A DNA stretch of 64,000 nt from Streptomyces composti (GTDB lineage: Bacteria > Actinomycetota > Actinomycetes > Streptomycetales > Streptomycetaceae), in the NCBI RefSeq assembly GCF_012034205.1, contig NZ_JAATEM010000004.1:62001-126000 (forward strand). Direction: 5' to 3'. Numbering within the stretch: position 1 is the stretch's first letter; every line of letters starts with the position of its first letter. A model generated the notes under the pieces. That model saw only the letters and a list, made by a program, of their open reading frames with translations. It did no database searches and was not told where the DNA came from. The translations under genes and the position numbers were made by a program. Below, one piece after another: positions 37,825 through 46,378 of this stretch.

Positions 37825-39060
37825 ATGACGACGATGACGACCTGGACCGCGGTGCGGGTGCTGCGCGACCGCAACGCCGGTCTCTACCTCGCCGGAGTCG
37901 TGATCTCCGGCTTCGGCACCTCCGCGCTCTGGCTGGCCTCCGGAGTGTGGGTGAAGGACCTCACCGGCTCGGACGGACTCGCCGCCCTGTGCATGCTCGC
38001 GATGTGGGCCCCCACCCTGGCAGGACCGCTGCTCGGCACACTCGCCGACCGGATGCGCCGCAAGCCGCTGCTGATGGGCACGAACCTGCTGCTGACCGTG
38101 CTGCTGCTCAGCCTGTTCACGGTGGACTCGCCGGGGGATCTGTGGCTGCTGTTCACGGTGCTGTTCGTGTACGGGGCGGCGGGCGTGGTGCATGACGCCG
38201 CCGAGTCGGCGCTGGTGGCGTCCGCCGTGGACCACTCGCTGCTCGGCGACTTCAACGGAATGCGCATGACCGCCACCGAGGGCATGAAGCTGCTGGCCCC
38301 GCTGGCCGGCGCGGGCGTCTACGCGGCGTACGGCGGGGCGAGCGTGGCCCTGCTGGACGCGCTCACGTTCGTCCTGGCCACCGCGGTGTACGCCGCTCTG
38401 CGGGTGCGCGAGGAGCGTCCGGCGCCGCCGGCCGGGGGCAGGCGGGGGCAGATCACCGAGGGCGTCCGCCATCTGCGGGCACATCCCCTGCTGCGTGCGC
38501 TGGCCCTGGGGGGCGGCGTGACCATGCTGTGCGCGGGTTTCAGCGGCGCGCTGGTCTACGCGGTCGTCGAGGACCTCGGCCACTCCCCCGAGTACGCGGG
38601 CGTGCTCTACGCGGTGCAGGGCGCCGGTTCGGTGGCGACCGGGCTGTGCTCGGGTCCCGCCCTGCGGCATCTCGGCGCCCGCCGATTCGCGGCGTACGGC
38701 ATCGCCCTGCTGGCCGTGGCGGTGGCGCTGCGCGCGGTGCCGAGCGACCCGCTGGCGCTGATCTGCAGCGCGGCGATCGGCGCCGGGCTGCCCGCGGTGC
38801 TGATCGCCACCCTGACCTCGGTCCAGCGCGAGACGCCGGACGCGCTGCTCGGCAGGGTCACCGCGACGGCCGGCACCGTGGTGTTCACGCCCAACGTAGT
38901 GGGACTCGCGGCGGGCGCGGCACTGGTCGAGCTGACCGGCCACCGGTTGCTGCTGATGGCCACCGGAGCGGCCCTGGCGGTCACCGCGGCGGCCCTGGGC
39001 GGCGGACACACCGGGAGGACCACGCCGGAGGCGCGCCGGCCGTCGGCGGAACGCGAATGA
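37825..39060 (+). CDS. MFS transporter
   Basis: The 411-residue protein is a 12-helix major facilitator superfamily permease of the exporter-like type. Helices are readable as LYLAGVVISGFGTSALWLASGVW, LCMLAMWAPTLAGPLLGTLADRMRRKPLLMG (the loop 2-3 motif) and LLFTVLFVYGAAGVVHDAAESALV, with the pattern repeated in the second half. Substrate is unknown; such proteins often export drugs or metabolites. The ATG at 37825 lacks a good ribosome site; a second ATG three codons later is an alternative. Confidence 0.82.
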   Translation: MTTMTTWTAVRVLRDRNAGLYLAGVVISGFGTSALWLASGVWVKDLTGSDGLAALCMLAMWAPTLAGPLLGTLADRMRRKPLLMGTNLLLTVLLLSLFTVDSPGDLWLLFTVLFVYGAAGVVHDAAESALVASAVDHSLLGDFNGMRMTATEGMKLLAPLAGAGVYAAYGGASVALLDALTFVLATAVYAALRVREERPAPPAGGRRGQITEGVRHLRAHPLLRALALGGGVTMLCAGFSGALVYAVVEDLGHSPEYAGVLYAVQGAGSVATGLCSGPALRHLGARRFAAYGIALLAVAVALRAVPSDPLALICSAAIGAGLPAVLIATLTSVQRETPDALLGRVTATAGTVVFTPNVVGLAAGAALVELTGHRLLLMATGAALAVTAAALGGGHTGRTTPEARRPSAERE

Positions 39061-39134
39061 CCCCGGGTGGGCAGGCGCACCGGCCGCATCAGCCGTACCG
39101 AGCGCATTGATCGCCCTGACCGAAAGCGCATCCC

Positions 39135-39152
39135 CCCGCCCGAGCGGGCGGG
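39135..39152 (+). terminator. Hairpin after the MFS gene
   Basis: CCCGCCC and GGGCGGG form a perfect 7-bp stem with loop GAGC, 74 bases downstream of the MFS stop. Confidence 0.55.
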
Positions 39153-39156
39153 CACG

Positions 39157-39439
39157 GAACGGGCCCGTTCACGGCGCATTCGGTCACCTCACCTGACCGC
39201 GATCACCCCGCACCGCTCCGGCACGCCGCCCCGTCGGCACCGGCCCCGCGCCCCGCCCCACCAGCGAGAACGCCGCCGCCGCCACGTATCGGGCACGGCC
39301 CTCGCGGCCCGTGTCCGAGTCGGGCAGCGGCCGGTCCGAACGGGCACAATCGGGCAGGACCGTACGGGCAACAGGCCTGGTCACCCGCTGGCACCCGCTG
39401 TACAAATTCCCACAAGGAAATCCAGGGCCCGAACGGGCA
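39157..39439. promoter_or_regulatory. Region with repeated GAACGGGC sites upstream of deoR
   Basis: The 404 bases between the MFS and DeoR genes show no convincing gene. They contain the perfect palindrome GAACGGGCCCGTTC (39157-39170) and further direct copies of GAACGGGC at 39338-39345 and 39431-39438. Related CGGGCA words occur at 39321, 39351 and 39365. The last full copy lies 26 bases before the DeoR start. These are candidate autoregulatory sites of the DeoR protein. Confidence 0.6.
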
Positions 39440-39464
39440 GCGCGACGGAGAGGCAGGTGACGCC

Positions 39465-40232
39465 ATGACCAGGACCGCGGAGGAACGCCAGCGGGAGATC
39501 GTCCGCCTGGCCCGCGCCACCGGCTCCGTGGACGTCACCGCGCTGGCCGCCGACCTCGGTGTGGCGAAGGAGACCGTCCGCCGTGATCTGCGTGCCCTGG
39601 AGGACCACGGGCTGATCCGCCGCACCCACGGCGGTGCCTACCCGGTGGAGAGCGCCGGCTTCGAGACGACGCTCGCGTTCCGCTCCACCAGCCATGTCCC
39701 CGAGAAGCGCCGTATCGCCGCCGCCGCGGCCGATCTGCTCGGCGACGCCGAGACCGTCTTCGTCGACGAGGGCTTCACCCCGCAGCTCATCGCCGAGGCG
39801 CTGCCCAGGGACCGCCCGCTGACCGTGGTCACCGCGTCCCTGCCGGTCGCGGGAGCACTGGCGGAGACCGGCACGATCTCCGTCCTGCTGCTCGGCGGCC
39901 GGGTCCGCTCCGGGACGCTCGCCACGGTCGACCACTGGACCACCAAGATGCTCGCCGGCTTCGTCATCGACCTGGCCTACATCGGCGCCAACGGCATCTC
40001 CCGCGAGCACGGCCTGACCACGCCCGACCCCGCGGTCAGCGAGGTCAAGGCACAGGCCATCCGCTCCGCACGACGGGTCGTCTTCGCGGGCGTCCATACC
40101 AAGTTCGGAGCGGTCAGCTTCTGCAAATTCGCCGAGATCGGCACGCTCGAGGCGATCGTCACCAGCACCCTCCTGCCGGCCGCCGAGGCCCACCGCTACT
40201 CCCTGCTGGGGCCCCAGATGATCCGCGTCTGA
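39465..40232 (+). CDS. DeoR/GlpR family transcriptional regulator
   Basis: The 255-residue protein has the DeoR signature helix-turn-helix at its N-terminus (RQREIVRLARATGSVDVTALAADLGVAKETVRRDLRALEDHG region, with RTHGGA closing it). A sugar-phosphate isomerase-like effector domain follows, with VFVDEGFTPQLIAEAL and VVFAGVHTKFGAVSF. It precedes a polyol-type ABC operon on the same strand and most likely represses it until a phosphorylated sugar or polyol appears. GAGAGGCAGG lies upstream of the ATG. Confidence 0.9.
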   Translation: MTRTAEERQREIVRLARATGSVDVTALAADLGVAKETVRRDLRALEDHGLIRRTHGGAYPVESAGFETTLAFRSTSHVPEKRRIAAAAADLLGDAETVFVDEGFTPQLIAEALPRDRPLTVVTASLPVAGALAETGTISVLLLGGRVRSGTLATVDHWTTKMLAGFVIDLAYIGANGISREHGLTTPDPAVSEVKAQAIRSARRVVFAGVHTKFGAVSFCKFAEIGTLEAIVTSTLLPAAEAHRYSLLGPQMIRV

Positions 40233-40341
40233 CGGTCCCGGCACAACCGGAAGCACCCTTCGAGAACCACCGCCTGTGACCCTCCACGGTCCCGTACGTC
40301 CCCGTACATCACATTTGCACTGAAATCCCCTGGAGCATCCC

Positions 40342-41709
40342 ATGCGAACCCAGAGCCGACGCTCGCCACGCACCCTGATCGCCGTGGCGGCGATAGGGAC
40401 GCTGATCACTCCGCTCGCCGCCTGCTCGGGCGCAGGCGGGTCCGGCTCCTCCGGCGGCGAGTCCATCAACGTCCTGATGGTGAACAACCCGCAGATGGTG
40501 GATCTGCAGAAGCTGACCGCCGCCAACTTCACCAAGGAGACCGGCATCAAGGTCAACTTCACGGTGCTGCCGGAGAACGACGTCCGGGACAAGATCAGCC
40601 AGGACTTCGCCAACCAGGCCGGGCAGTACGACGTGGCCACCCTCAGCAACTACGAGATCCCGATCTACGCCAAGAACGGGTGGCTGCACTCCCTGGACGA
40701 GTACGTCGAGAAGGACACCGCCTTCGACCAGGACGACATTCTCCCGCCCATGACCAAGGCGCTCACCGCCGAGGACGGAAAGCTCTACGGCGAGCCCTTC
40801 TACGGCGAGTCCTCCTTCCTGATGTACCGCAAGGACGTCCTGGAGAAGGAAGGCCTGAAGATGCCGGACAAGCCCACCTGGAAGCAGGTGGCCGAGCTGG
40901 CCGCGAAGGTGGACGGGGCCGAGCCCGGCATGAAGGGCATCTGCCTGCGCGGCCTGCCCGGCTGGGGCGAGGTGATGGCACCGCTGACCACCGTGGTCAA
41001 CACCTTCGGCGGCACCTGGTTCGACAAGGACTGGAAGGCCCGGCTCGACTCCGAGGAGTTCAAGGAGGCCACCCGGTTCTACGTCGACCTGGTCCGCGAG
41101 CACGGTGAGGCCGGCGCCGCCCAGTCCGGCTACGCCGAGTGCCTGAACAACATGACGCAGGGCAAGACGGCCATGTGGTACGACGCCACCGCCGGCGCCG
41201 GCTCCCTGGAGGCCAAGGGCTCCCCGGTCAAGGGCAAGATCGGCTACGTGCCGGCCCCGGTGGAGAAGACCGAGAGCTCCGGCTGGCTCTACACCTGGGC
41301 GTGGGGCATCCAGAAGGCGTCCAAGAACCCGGAGAACGCCTGGAAGTTCATCGCCTGGGCCTCCGGCAAGGAGTACGAGAAGCTCGTCGGCGAGAAGGTC
41401 GGCTGGTCCAACGTCCCGGCCGGCAAGCGCTCCTCGACCTACGACATCCCCGAGTACCGCAAGGAGGCGGCCGCGTTCGCGGACGTCACCCGCGACGCCA
41501 TCGCCGCCGCCAAGCCCGAGGACCCGGGCGTGCAGCCCCGGCCCGCGCCCGGCATCCAGTTCGTCGGCATCCCCGAGTTCACCGACCTGGGCACCAAGGT
41601 CTCCCAGGAGATCAGCTCCGCCATCGCCGGACGGCAGTCGGTGGACAGCGCCCTGAAGAAGTCGCAGAAGCTCGCCGAGGCCGTCGCCGAGAAGTACGAG
41701 GCATCATGA
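40342..41709 (+). CDS. Polyol/sugar ABC transporter substrate-binding lipoprotein
   Basis: The 455-residue protein is a family 1 extracellular solute-binding protein. It has a twin-Arg-rich start (RTQSRRSPRT), a hydrophobic segment and the lipobox PLAAC, giving lipid-anchored Cys near residue 28. The mature part shows FTKETGIKVNFTVLPENDVRDKI, WAWGIQKASKNPENAWKFIAW and related blocks seen in sorbitol/mannitol-binding proteins. Together with two permeases and a zinc dehydrogenase this suggests uptake of a hexitol or similar polyol; the exact ligand is not readable from sequence. Confidence 0.88.
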   Translation: MRTQSRRSPRTLIAVAAIGTLITPLAACSGAGGSGSSGGESINVLMVNNPQMVDLQKLTAANFTKETGIKVNFTVLPENDVRDKISQDFANQAGQYDVATLSNYEIPIYAKNGWLHSLDEYVEKDTAFDQDDILPPMTKALTAEDGKLYGEPFYGESSFLMYRKDVLEKEGLKMPDKPTWKQVAELAAKVDGAEPGMKGICLRGLPGWGEVMAPLTTVVNTFGGTWFDKDWKARLDSEEFKEATRFYVDLVREHGEAGAAQSGYAECLNNMTQGKTAMWYDATAGAGSLEAKGSPVKGKIGYVPAPVEKTESSGWLYTWAWGIQKASKNPENAWKFIAWASGKEYEKLVGEKVGWSNVPAGKRSSTYDIPEYRKEAAAFADVTRDAIAAAKPEDPGVQPRPAPGIQFVGIPEFTDLGTKVSQEISSAIAGRQSVDSALKKSQKLAEAVAEKYEAS

Positions 41710-42650
41710 CCCTCACGACTGAGGCCCGGGTCGCCGCCGTCCCCGGACGGCCGGCGGCCCGCCGCCCCGACCGACTCCGCGCCTGGGCCACCCGGGCCCC
41801 GCTGCTGCCCGCGCTCATCTTCATGATCGTGGTCACGCAGCTGCCCTTCGTGGCCACCCTGGTGATCTCGTTCTTCGACTGGAACGCGCTGTATCCGGAG
41901 GACCGCAGCTTCGCCGGATTCGCCAACTACGGCGAGGTGCTCAGCGACCCCGATCTGCGCAAGTCGGTGTGGACGACGATCCTGCTGACCGTCACCGTGG
42001 TGCTGGTCAGCCTGCTGCTCGGGCTGCTGCTCGCGCTGCTGCTCGACCGCCGCTTCCGCGGCCGGGCCGCCGTGCGCACCATGCTCATCGCACCGTTCCT
42101 GCTGGTGCCGATCGCCGCCGCGCTGCTGTGGAAGCACGTGCTGTTCAACCCCGAGTACGGGCTCTTCAACGGCATCCTCACCGCCATCGGCGGGGAGGGC
42201 GCCGCGCAGCCGGACTGGATCTCCGAGATGCCGCTGATGGCGGTGGAGGCCGCGCTGATCTGGCAGTGGACCCCGTTCATGATGCTGATCCTGCTCGCCG
42301 GACTGCAGAGCCGCGACCCGCAGCTGGTGGAGGCGGCCCGGATGGACGGCGCCGGCGACTGGCAGGTGTTCGTCCACATCACGCTGCCGCATCTGCGCCG
42401 CTACCTGGAACTCGGCGTGCTGCTCGGCTCGATCTACATCGTGCAGAACTTCGACGCCGTGTTCACCATCACCTCCGGCGGCCTGGGCACCGCCAACCTG
42501 CCGTACACGATCTACCAGACCTTCTACCAGGCACACGAGAACGGTCTCGCCTCCGCGGCCGGCGTCATCGTCGTGATCGGCTCGATCATCCTGGCGACCT
42601 TCGCGCTGCGCGTGGTGTCGTCGCTGTTCCGTGAGGAGGTGTCCCGCTGA
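41706..42650 (+). CDS. ABC transporter permease, MalF/SmoF type
   Basis: The 314-residue membrane protein has six predicted helices and the inner-membrane coupling motif EAARMDGAGDWQVFVHITLPHL (EAA loop), in the form used by carbohydrate permeases. An N-terminal Ala/Pro/Arg-rich tail precedes the first helix PLLPALIFMIVVTQLPF. The ATG overlaps the binding-protein stop as ATGA. It is the first of the two permeases of this importer. Confidence 0.92.
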   Translation: MTLTTEARVAAVPGRPAARRPDRLRAWATRAPLLPALIFMIVVTQLPFVATLVISFFDWNALYPEDRSFAGFANYGEVLSDPDLRKSVWTTILLTVTVVLVSLLLGLLLALLLDRRFRGRAAVRTMLIAPFLLVPIAAALLWKHVLFNPEYGLFNGILTAIGGEGAAQPDWISEMPLMAVEAALIWQWTPFMMLILLAGLQSRDPQLVEAARMDGAGDWQVFVHITLPHLRRYLELGVLLGSIYIVQNFDAVFTITSGGLGTANLPYTIYQTFYQAHENGLASAAGVIVVIGSIILATFALRVVSSLFREEVSR

Positions 42651-43531
42651 TGGCCACCGTCACTGCCGCGCGGCCGGCCCCGGCACCCCGGCGGGCCGGC
42701 GGCCCCCGCGGCCGCTTCCGCGGCGCCGCCCTGGGCATCGTCGCCTGGCTGGCCGGGATCGTGTTCGTGCTGCCCATCCTCTGGATGGTGCTGACGTCCT
42801 TCCACTCCGAGGCGGACGCCGCGACCAACCCGCCGTCCGTGACGGCCGCGCTGACCCTGGACGGCTACCGCGAGTTCTTCGGACTCGCCGGGGGCGCCAG
42901 CCCCTGGCCCTCGCTGATCAACTCCATGACGGCATCGGTGATGTCCACGCTGCTCACCCTGGCACTGGCGCTGCCGGCCGCCTACGCGCTGTCCATCCGG
43001 CCGGTGAAGAAGTGGACCGACGTCCTGTTCTTCTTCCTCTCCACCAAGATGCTGCCGCTGGTGGCCGGCCTGCTGCCGATCTACCTGTTCGCCAAGAACA
43101 CCGGTCTGCTGGACAACATCTGGGCCCTGGTCATCCTCTACACCGCGATGAATCTGCCGATCGCGGTCTGGATGATGCAGTCGTTCCTGTCCGAGGTCCC
43201 GGTCGCGATCATCGAGGCGGCGCAGATCGACGGGGCCCGGCTGCCGACCGTGCTGACCCGGGTGGTCGCCCCGATCGCCCTGCCCGGCATCGCGGCCACC
43301 GCGCTGATCTGCTTCATCTTCAGCTGGAACGAGCTGCTGTTCGCCCGGGTGCTGACCGGCGTGGTCGCCGAGACCGCCCCCGTCTTCCTCACCAGCTTCA
43401 TCACCAGCCAGGGCCTGTTCCTGGCCAAGGTGTGCGCCGCATCGTTCGTCATCTCCCTGCCGGTGCTCGCCGCGGGGTTCGCCGCCCAGGACAAACTCGT
43501 CCAGGGCCTGTCGTTGGGAGCCGTCAAATGA
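42650..43531 (+). CDS. ABC transporter permease, MalG/SmoG type
   Basis: The 293-residue membrane protein is the second permease, with helices such as LGIVAWLAGIVFVLPILWMVLTSF and the EAA loop IIEAAQIDGARLPTVLTRVVAPIALPG. The ATG shares one base with the preceding TGA. No ATPase gene follows, so the importer probably uses a shared energiser such as the MsiK-type ATPase known in Streptomyces. Confidence 0.92.
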   Translation: MATVTAARPAPAPRRAGGPRGRFRGAALGIVAWLAGIVFVLPILWMVLTSFHSEADAATNPPSVTAALTLDGYREFFGLAGGASPWPSLINSMTASVMSTLLTLALALPAAYALSIRPVKKWTDVLFFFLSTKMLPLVAGLLPIYLFAKNTGLLDNIWALVILYTAMNLPIAVWMMQSFLSEVPVAIIEAAQIDGARLPTVLTRVVAPIALPGIAATALICFIFSWNELLFARVLTGVVAETAPVFLTSFITSQGLFLAKVCAASFVISLPVLAAGFAAQDKLVQGLSLGAVK

Positions 43532-44517
43532 AGGCCGCCGTCATCGAGTCCGTGGGCAAGGCTGTCGTCACCGAGGTCCCGGACCCGACGCCGGGACCGC
43601 GGGAAGTCGTCGTCGAGGTCGCCGCGTGCGGCCTGTGCGGCACCGATCTGCACATACTCCAGGGCGAGTTCGCCCCGAAACTGCCGATCGTGCCGGGCCA
43701 CGAGTTCGCGGGCGAGGTGGTGGGCGTCGGCTCCCAGGTCACCGAGGTCTCGGTGGGCGACCAGGTGGCGGTGGACCCCTCCCTCTACTGCTACGAGTGC
43801 CGCTACTGCCGCAACGGCCACAACAACATGTGCGAGCGCTGGGCCGCGATCGGCGTGACCACCGCGGGCGGCGCGGCCCAGTACGCCGTGGCTCCCGTCG
43901 CCAACTGCGTCAGGCTCCCCGAGCACATCCGCACCCAGGACGCGGCCCTGATCGAGCCCCTGTCCTGCGCGGTCCGCGGCTACGACGTCCTGCAGTCCCG
44001 CATCGGCGCCCATGTGCTGATCTACGGCTCGGGGACGATGGGCCTGATGATGCTGGAGCTCGCCAAGCGCACCGGCGCGGCCAGCGTGGACATGGTGGAC
44101 ATCAACCCCGACCGCCTGCGCACCGCCGTCCAGCTGGGTGTGTCCTCCGCCGCCGCCGGCGCCGACGAACTGGACCGCCCCCAGGGCTGGGACCTGGTCA
44201 TCGACGCGACGGGCAACGCGGCGGCGATCCAGGACGGCCTGGACCGGGTGGCCAAGGCCGGCACCTTCCTCCAGTTCGGCGTGGCCGACTACGCGACCCG
44301 GGTCACCATCGACCCGTACCGCATCTACAACCAGGAGATCACCATCACCGGCTCCATGGCGGTGCTGCACAGCTTCGAACGGGCGGCGGAACTCTTCGCC
44401 ACCGGCGTCCTCGACCCCGACGTCTTCATCAGCGACCGCCTCCCCCTCACCCAGTACCCCCAGGCCCTCGACCAGTTCGCCTCCGGCGTGGGCCGCAAGA
44501 TCGTGGTCGTCCCCTGA
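43528..44517 (+). CDS. Zinc-dependent alcohol/polyol dehydrogenase
   Basis: The 329-residue medium-chain dehydrogenase is sorbitol/threonine dehydrogenase-like. Catalytic zinc ligands are Cys in CGLCGTDLH and His-Glu in PGHEFAGEVVG. The structural zinc lobe is CYECRYCRNGHNNMC, and the nucleotide fold is YGSGTMGLMMLELAKRTGA with VDINPDRL following, suggesting NAD. It overlaps the second permease stop as ATGA and likely oxidises the imported polyol. It is the last gene of the DeoR operon. Confidence 0.9.
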   Translation: MKAAVIESVGKAVVTEVPDPTPGPREVVVEVAACGLCGTDLHILQGEFAPKLPIVPGHEFAGEVVGVGSQVTEVSVGDQVAVDPSLYCYECRYCRNGHNNMCERWAAIGVTTAGGAAQYAVAPVANCVRLPEHIRTQDAALIEPLSCAVRGYDVLQSRIGAHVLIYGSGTMGLMMLELAKRTGAASVDMVDINPDRLRTAVQLGVSSAAAGADELDRPQGWDLVIDATGNAAAIQDGLDRVAKAGTFLQFGVADYATRVTIDPYRIYNQEITITGSMAVLHSFERAAELFATGVLDPDVFISDRLPLTQYPQALDQFASGVGRKIVVVP

Positions 44518-44611
44518 CCAGCCCCTGCTCCCCACCCGAGCCCGGGCCACTCCCCACCCACCCCTCCGGCCCGGGCTCGGCCGCGCCTCCCCCTGGGCCC
44601 CCTCCACCGCG

Positions 44612-44872
44612 GCCAACACCTGCCCACCCACCGCCCCAACCGAGCTGGCCCCCAACCTGCCCGGACAGCCCCCTCCCGATCACCCTCCACCCGACCGAAC
44701 ACCCCCTCGGCCACCGCCGAACCGACCGAGCCGAGCTCCCCCTCCCCGCGGCACCCCCAACACAACCGAACGCCCCTCCTCCACCACCGCCACCGCCCCG
44801 ACCGAGCCGGACTCCCTCAACGCACCACCAACCCGACCGAACACCCCTCGGCCACCGCCGAACCGACCGAGT
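44612..44872. repeat. Degenerate tandem repeat of 71-base period
   Basis: Three units begin with ACCGAAC at 44694, 44765 and 44836, exactly 71 bases apart. The first and third share about 40 bases (44694-44730 and 44836-44871) with one C difference, and the middle one is more diverged. A weaker related stretch starts near 44612. The array is C-rich, without a gene, between the dehydrogenase and TerD genes. Confidence 0.7.
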
Positions 44873-44880
44873 CGGTTTGG
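44858..44880 (+). terminator. Hairpin at the end of the repeat array
   Basis: AACCGAC and GTCGGTT form a perfect 7-bp stem around CGA, extended to ten pairs with one G-T pair. It sits in the last repeat unit. Confidence 0.5.
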
Positions 44881-44900
44881 TGGGCGGGCGAGGACGGGGT

Positions 44901-44948
44901 CCAGGGGCGGAGCCCCTGGCGGGGTCGCGGGGGCGGAGCCCCTGGGGG
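44901..44948. repeat. GGGGCGGAGCCCC-type hairpins
   Basis: CCAGGGGC and GCCCCTGG pair around GGA at 44901-44919, and a second GGGGGCGGAGCCCC unit follows at about 44929-44942. This kind of hairpin word is dispersed through Streptomyces intergenic DNA and often lies near gene ends. The bases from here to 45039 show only the TerD upstream region. Confidence 0.6.
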
Positions 44949-45039
44949 GCGGGACGGGCAGGGGCGGCGGGGGCGAGAACACTCCCCGATCGGGTCACAG
45001 GTAAGGGAACGGCAAAACCGCCCCGCTCGTTCACCCGGC

Positions 45040-46290
45040 ATGACAGCTATGACCCCCGGCTCGAACATCCCTCTCTCCGCCACCAAAGTGACGGTGGACG
45101 TCACCGCCCCCGTGCGGCTGGACGTCTCGGGCCTGCTGCTCACCTCCGCCGGCAAGGTGCGCTCCGACGACGACTTCATCTTCTACAACCAGCCCACCGG
45201 CCCCGGCGTGACGTACCGCTCCGGCGGCGGCACGGCCCCCGACGCAGTCACCGTCGACACCACGGCCCTGCCCCCCGGCATCGAGAAGGTCGTCGTCACG
45301 GCCAGCCCCGACGCCCCCGGCCAGACCTTCCAGGGCATCGAACCCACCGCCACCATCCGCAACGCCGACGACAACTCCGTCCTCGCCACCTTCACACCCC
45401 CGCAACTCGGCTCCGAGACGGCCCTCGTCATCGTCGAGATCTACCTCCGCAACGGCCAGTGGAAGGCCCGGGCCGTCGGCCAGGGCTACGCCAACGGCCT
45501 CGCCGGCATCGCCACCGACTTCGGCGTCACCGTCGACGAACCGGCCACCCCCACCCAGCCGGCCACCGCGCCCCCCGCCCAGCCGACGCCGCCGCCCCCG
45601 CCGGCGCCCCCGGTCGCGCCGCCCCAGCCCTCCCTGCAGCCCCCGGCCACCCCGCCGGCCCCGCCGGCCCCGCCGGTCCCCGCGCATGCCGCGCCGGCCG
45701 CCGCAGGCACCGGCAAGATCAACCTCGACAAGGGCCGCGTCAGCCTCCAGAAGAACCAGACCGTCTCCCTGATGAAGGGTGGCCGCCCGCTGCTCTCCCA
45801 GGTCAAGATGGGCCTAGGCTGGGAGCCCGCCTACCGCGGCAAGGACATCGACCTCGACGCCTCCGTCATCGCCTACGGCCCTCAGCGCAACCACATCGAC
45901 AGCTGCTACTTCGGCAAGCTGCAGATCCTCGGCGGCGCGATCCAGCACTCCGGCGACAACCTCACCGGCGAGGGCGCGGGCGACGACGAGGTCATCACGG
46001 TCGACCTGGGCCGTCTCCCCCAGGAGGTCACCGGCCTGGTCTTCACCGTCAACTCCTTCTCCGGCCAGAAGTTCACCGAGATCGCCAAGGCGTACTGCCG
46101 CCTCCTGGACGCCACCACCGGCGAGGAACTCGTCCGCTTCAACCTCACCGACGCCGAAGCGCAGACGGGCGTGATGATGGCCAAGCTCATCCGCCAGTTC
46201 TCCGGTGAGTGGGAGATGACGGCCATGGGCAACTTCGTGAAGTCACGCACGGTCCGCGGCATGGTCAAGCCCGCCGCCCAGGCCCTCTGA
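45040..46290 (+). CDS. Double-TerD domain protein
   Basis: The 416-residue protein has two TerD domains, the calcium-binding fold of tellurite/stress-resistance proteins. The first covers about residues 8-165 (KVRSDDDFIFYNQPTGPG, GIEKVVVTASPDAPGQTFQG). It is followed by a Pro/Ala-rich linker of about 60 residues, then the second domain (LLSQVKMGLGWEPAYRGKDIDLDASVIAYG, GEGAGDDEVITVDLGRLP). No signal peptide is present, so it is cytosolic or peripheral. TerD families are abundant in Streptomyces and linked to stress and differentiation; the specific role is unknown. Confidence 0.88.
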   Translation: MTAMTPGSNIPLSATKVTVDVTAPVRLDVSGLLLTSAGKVRSDDDFIFYNQPTGPGVTYRSGGGTAPDAVTVDTTALPPGIEKVVVTASPDAPGQTFQGIEPTATIRNADDNSVLATFTPPQLGSETALVIVEIYLRNGQWKARAVGQGYANGLAGIATDFGVTVDEPATPTQPATAPPAQPTPPPPPAPPVAPPQPSLQPPATPPAPPAPPVPAHAAPAAAGTGKINLDKGRVSLQKNQTVSLMKGGRPLLSQVKMGLGWEPAYRGKDIDLDASVIAYGPQRNHIDSCYFGKLQILGGAIQHSGDNLTGEGAGDDEVITVDLGRLPQEVTGLVFTVNSFSGQKFTEIAKAYCRLLDATTGEELVRFNLTDAEAQTGVMMAKLIRQFSGEWEMTAMGNFVKSRTVRGMVKPAAQAL

Positions 46291-46326
46291 CCGCGCAACC
46301 GCCCGACCCGCACGCACGACGCACGG

Positions 46327-46350
46327 GGCGCCCCCTCCCCAGGGGGCGCC
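46327..46350. terminator. Bidirectional hairpin between TerD and TetR genes
   Basis: GGCGCCCCCT and AGGGGGCGCC form a perfect 10-bp stem around CCCC, 36 bases past the TerD stop and 28 bases past the convergent TetR stop. Confidence 0.85.
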
Positions 46351-46378
46351 ACCGCGGCCCGCGCGAGCCCCCAGCGGC

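Noticed and set aside
39067..39468. A 133-codon gene upstream of deoR
   Set aside because: Composition is Arg/Pro/Thr-rich with no domain, and the stretch is occupied by a terminator hairpin and repeated regulatory sites.
44901..44948. Insertion-sequence ends or a transposon scar
   Set aside because: The GGGGCGGAGCCCC words are a common dispersed Streptomyces hairpin; no transposase or target duplication is present.
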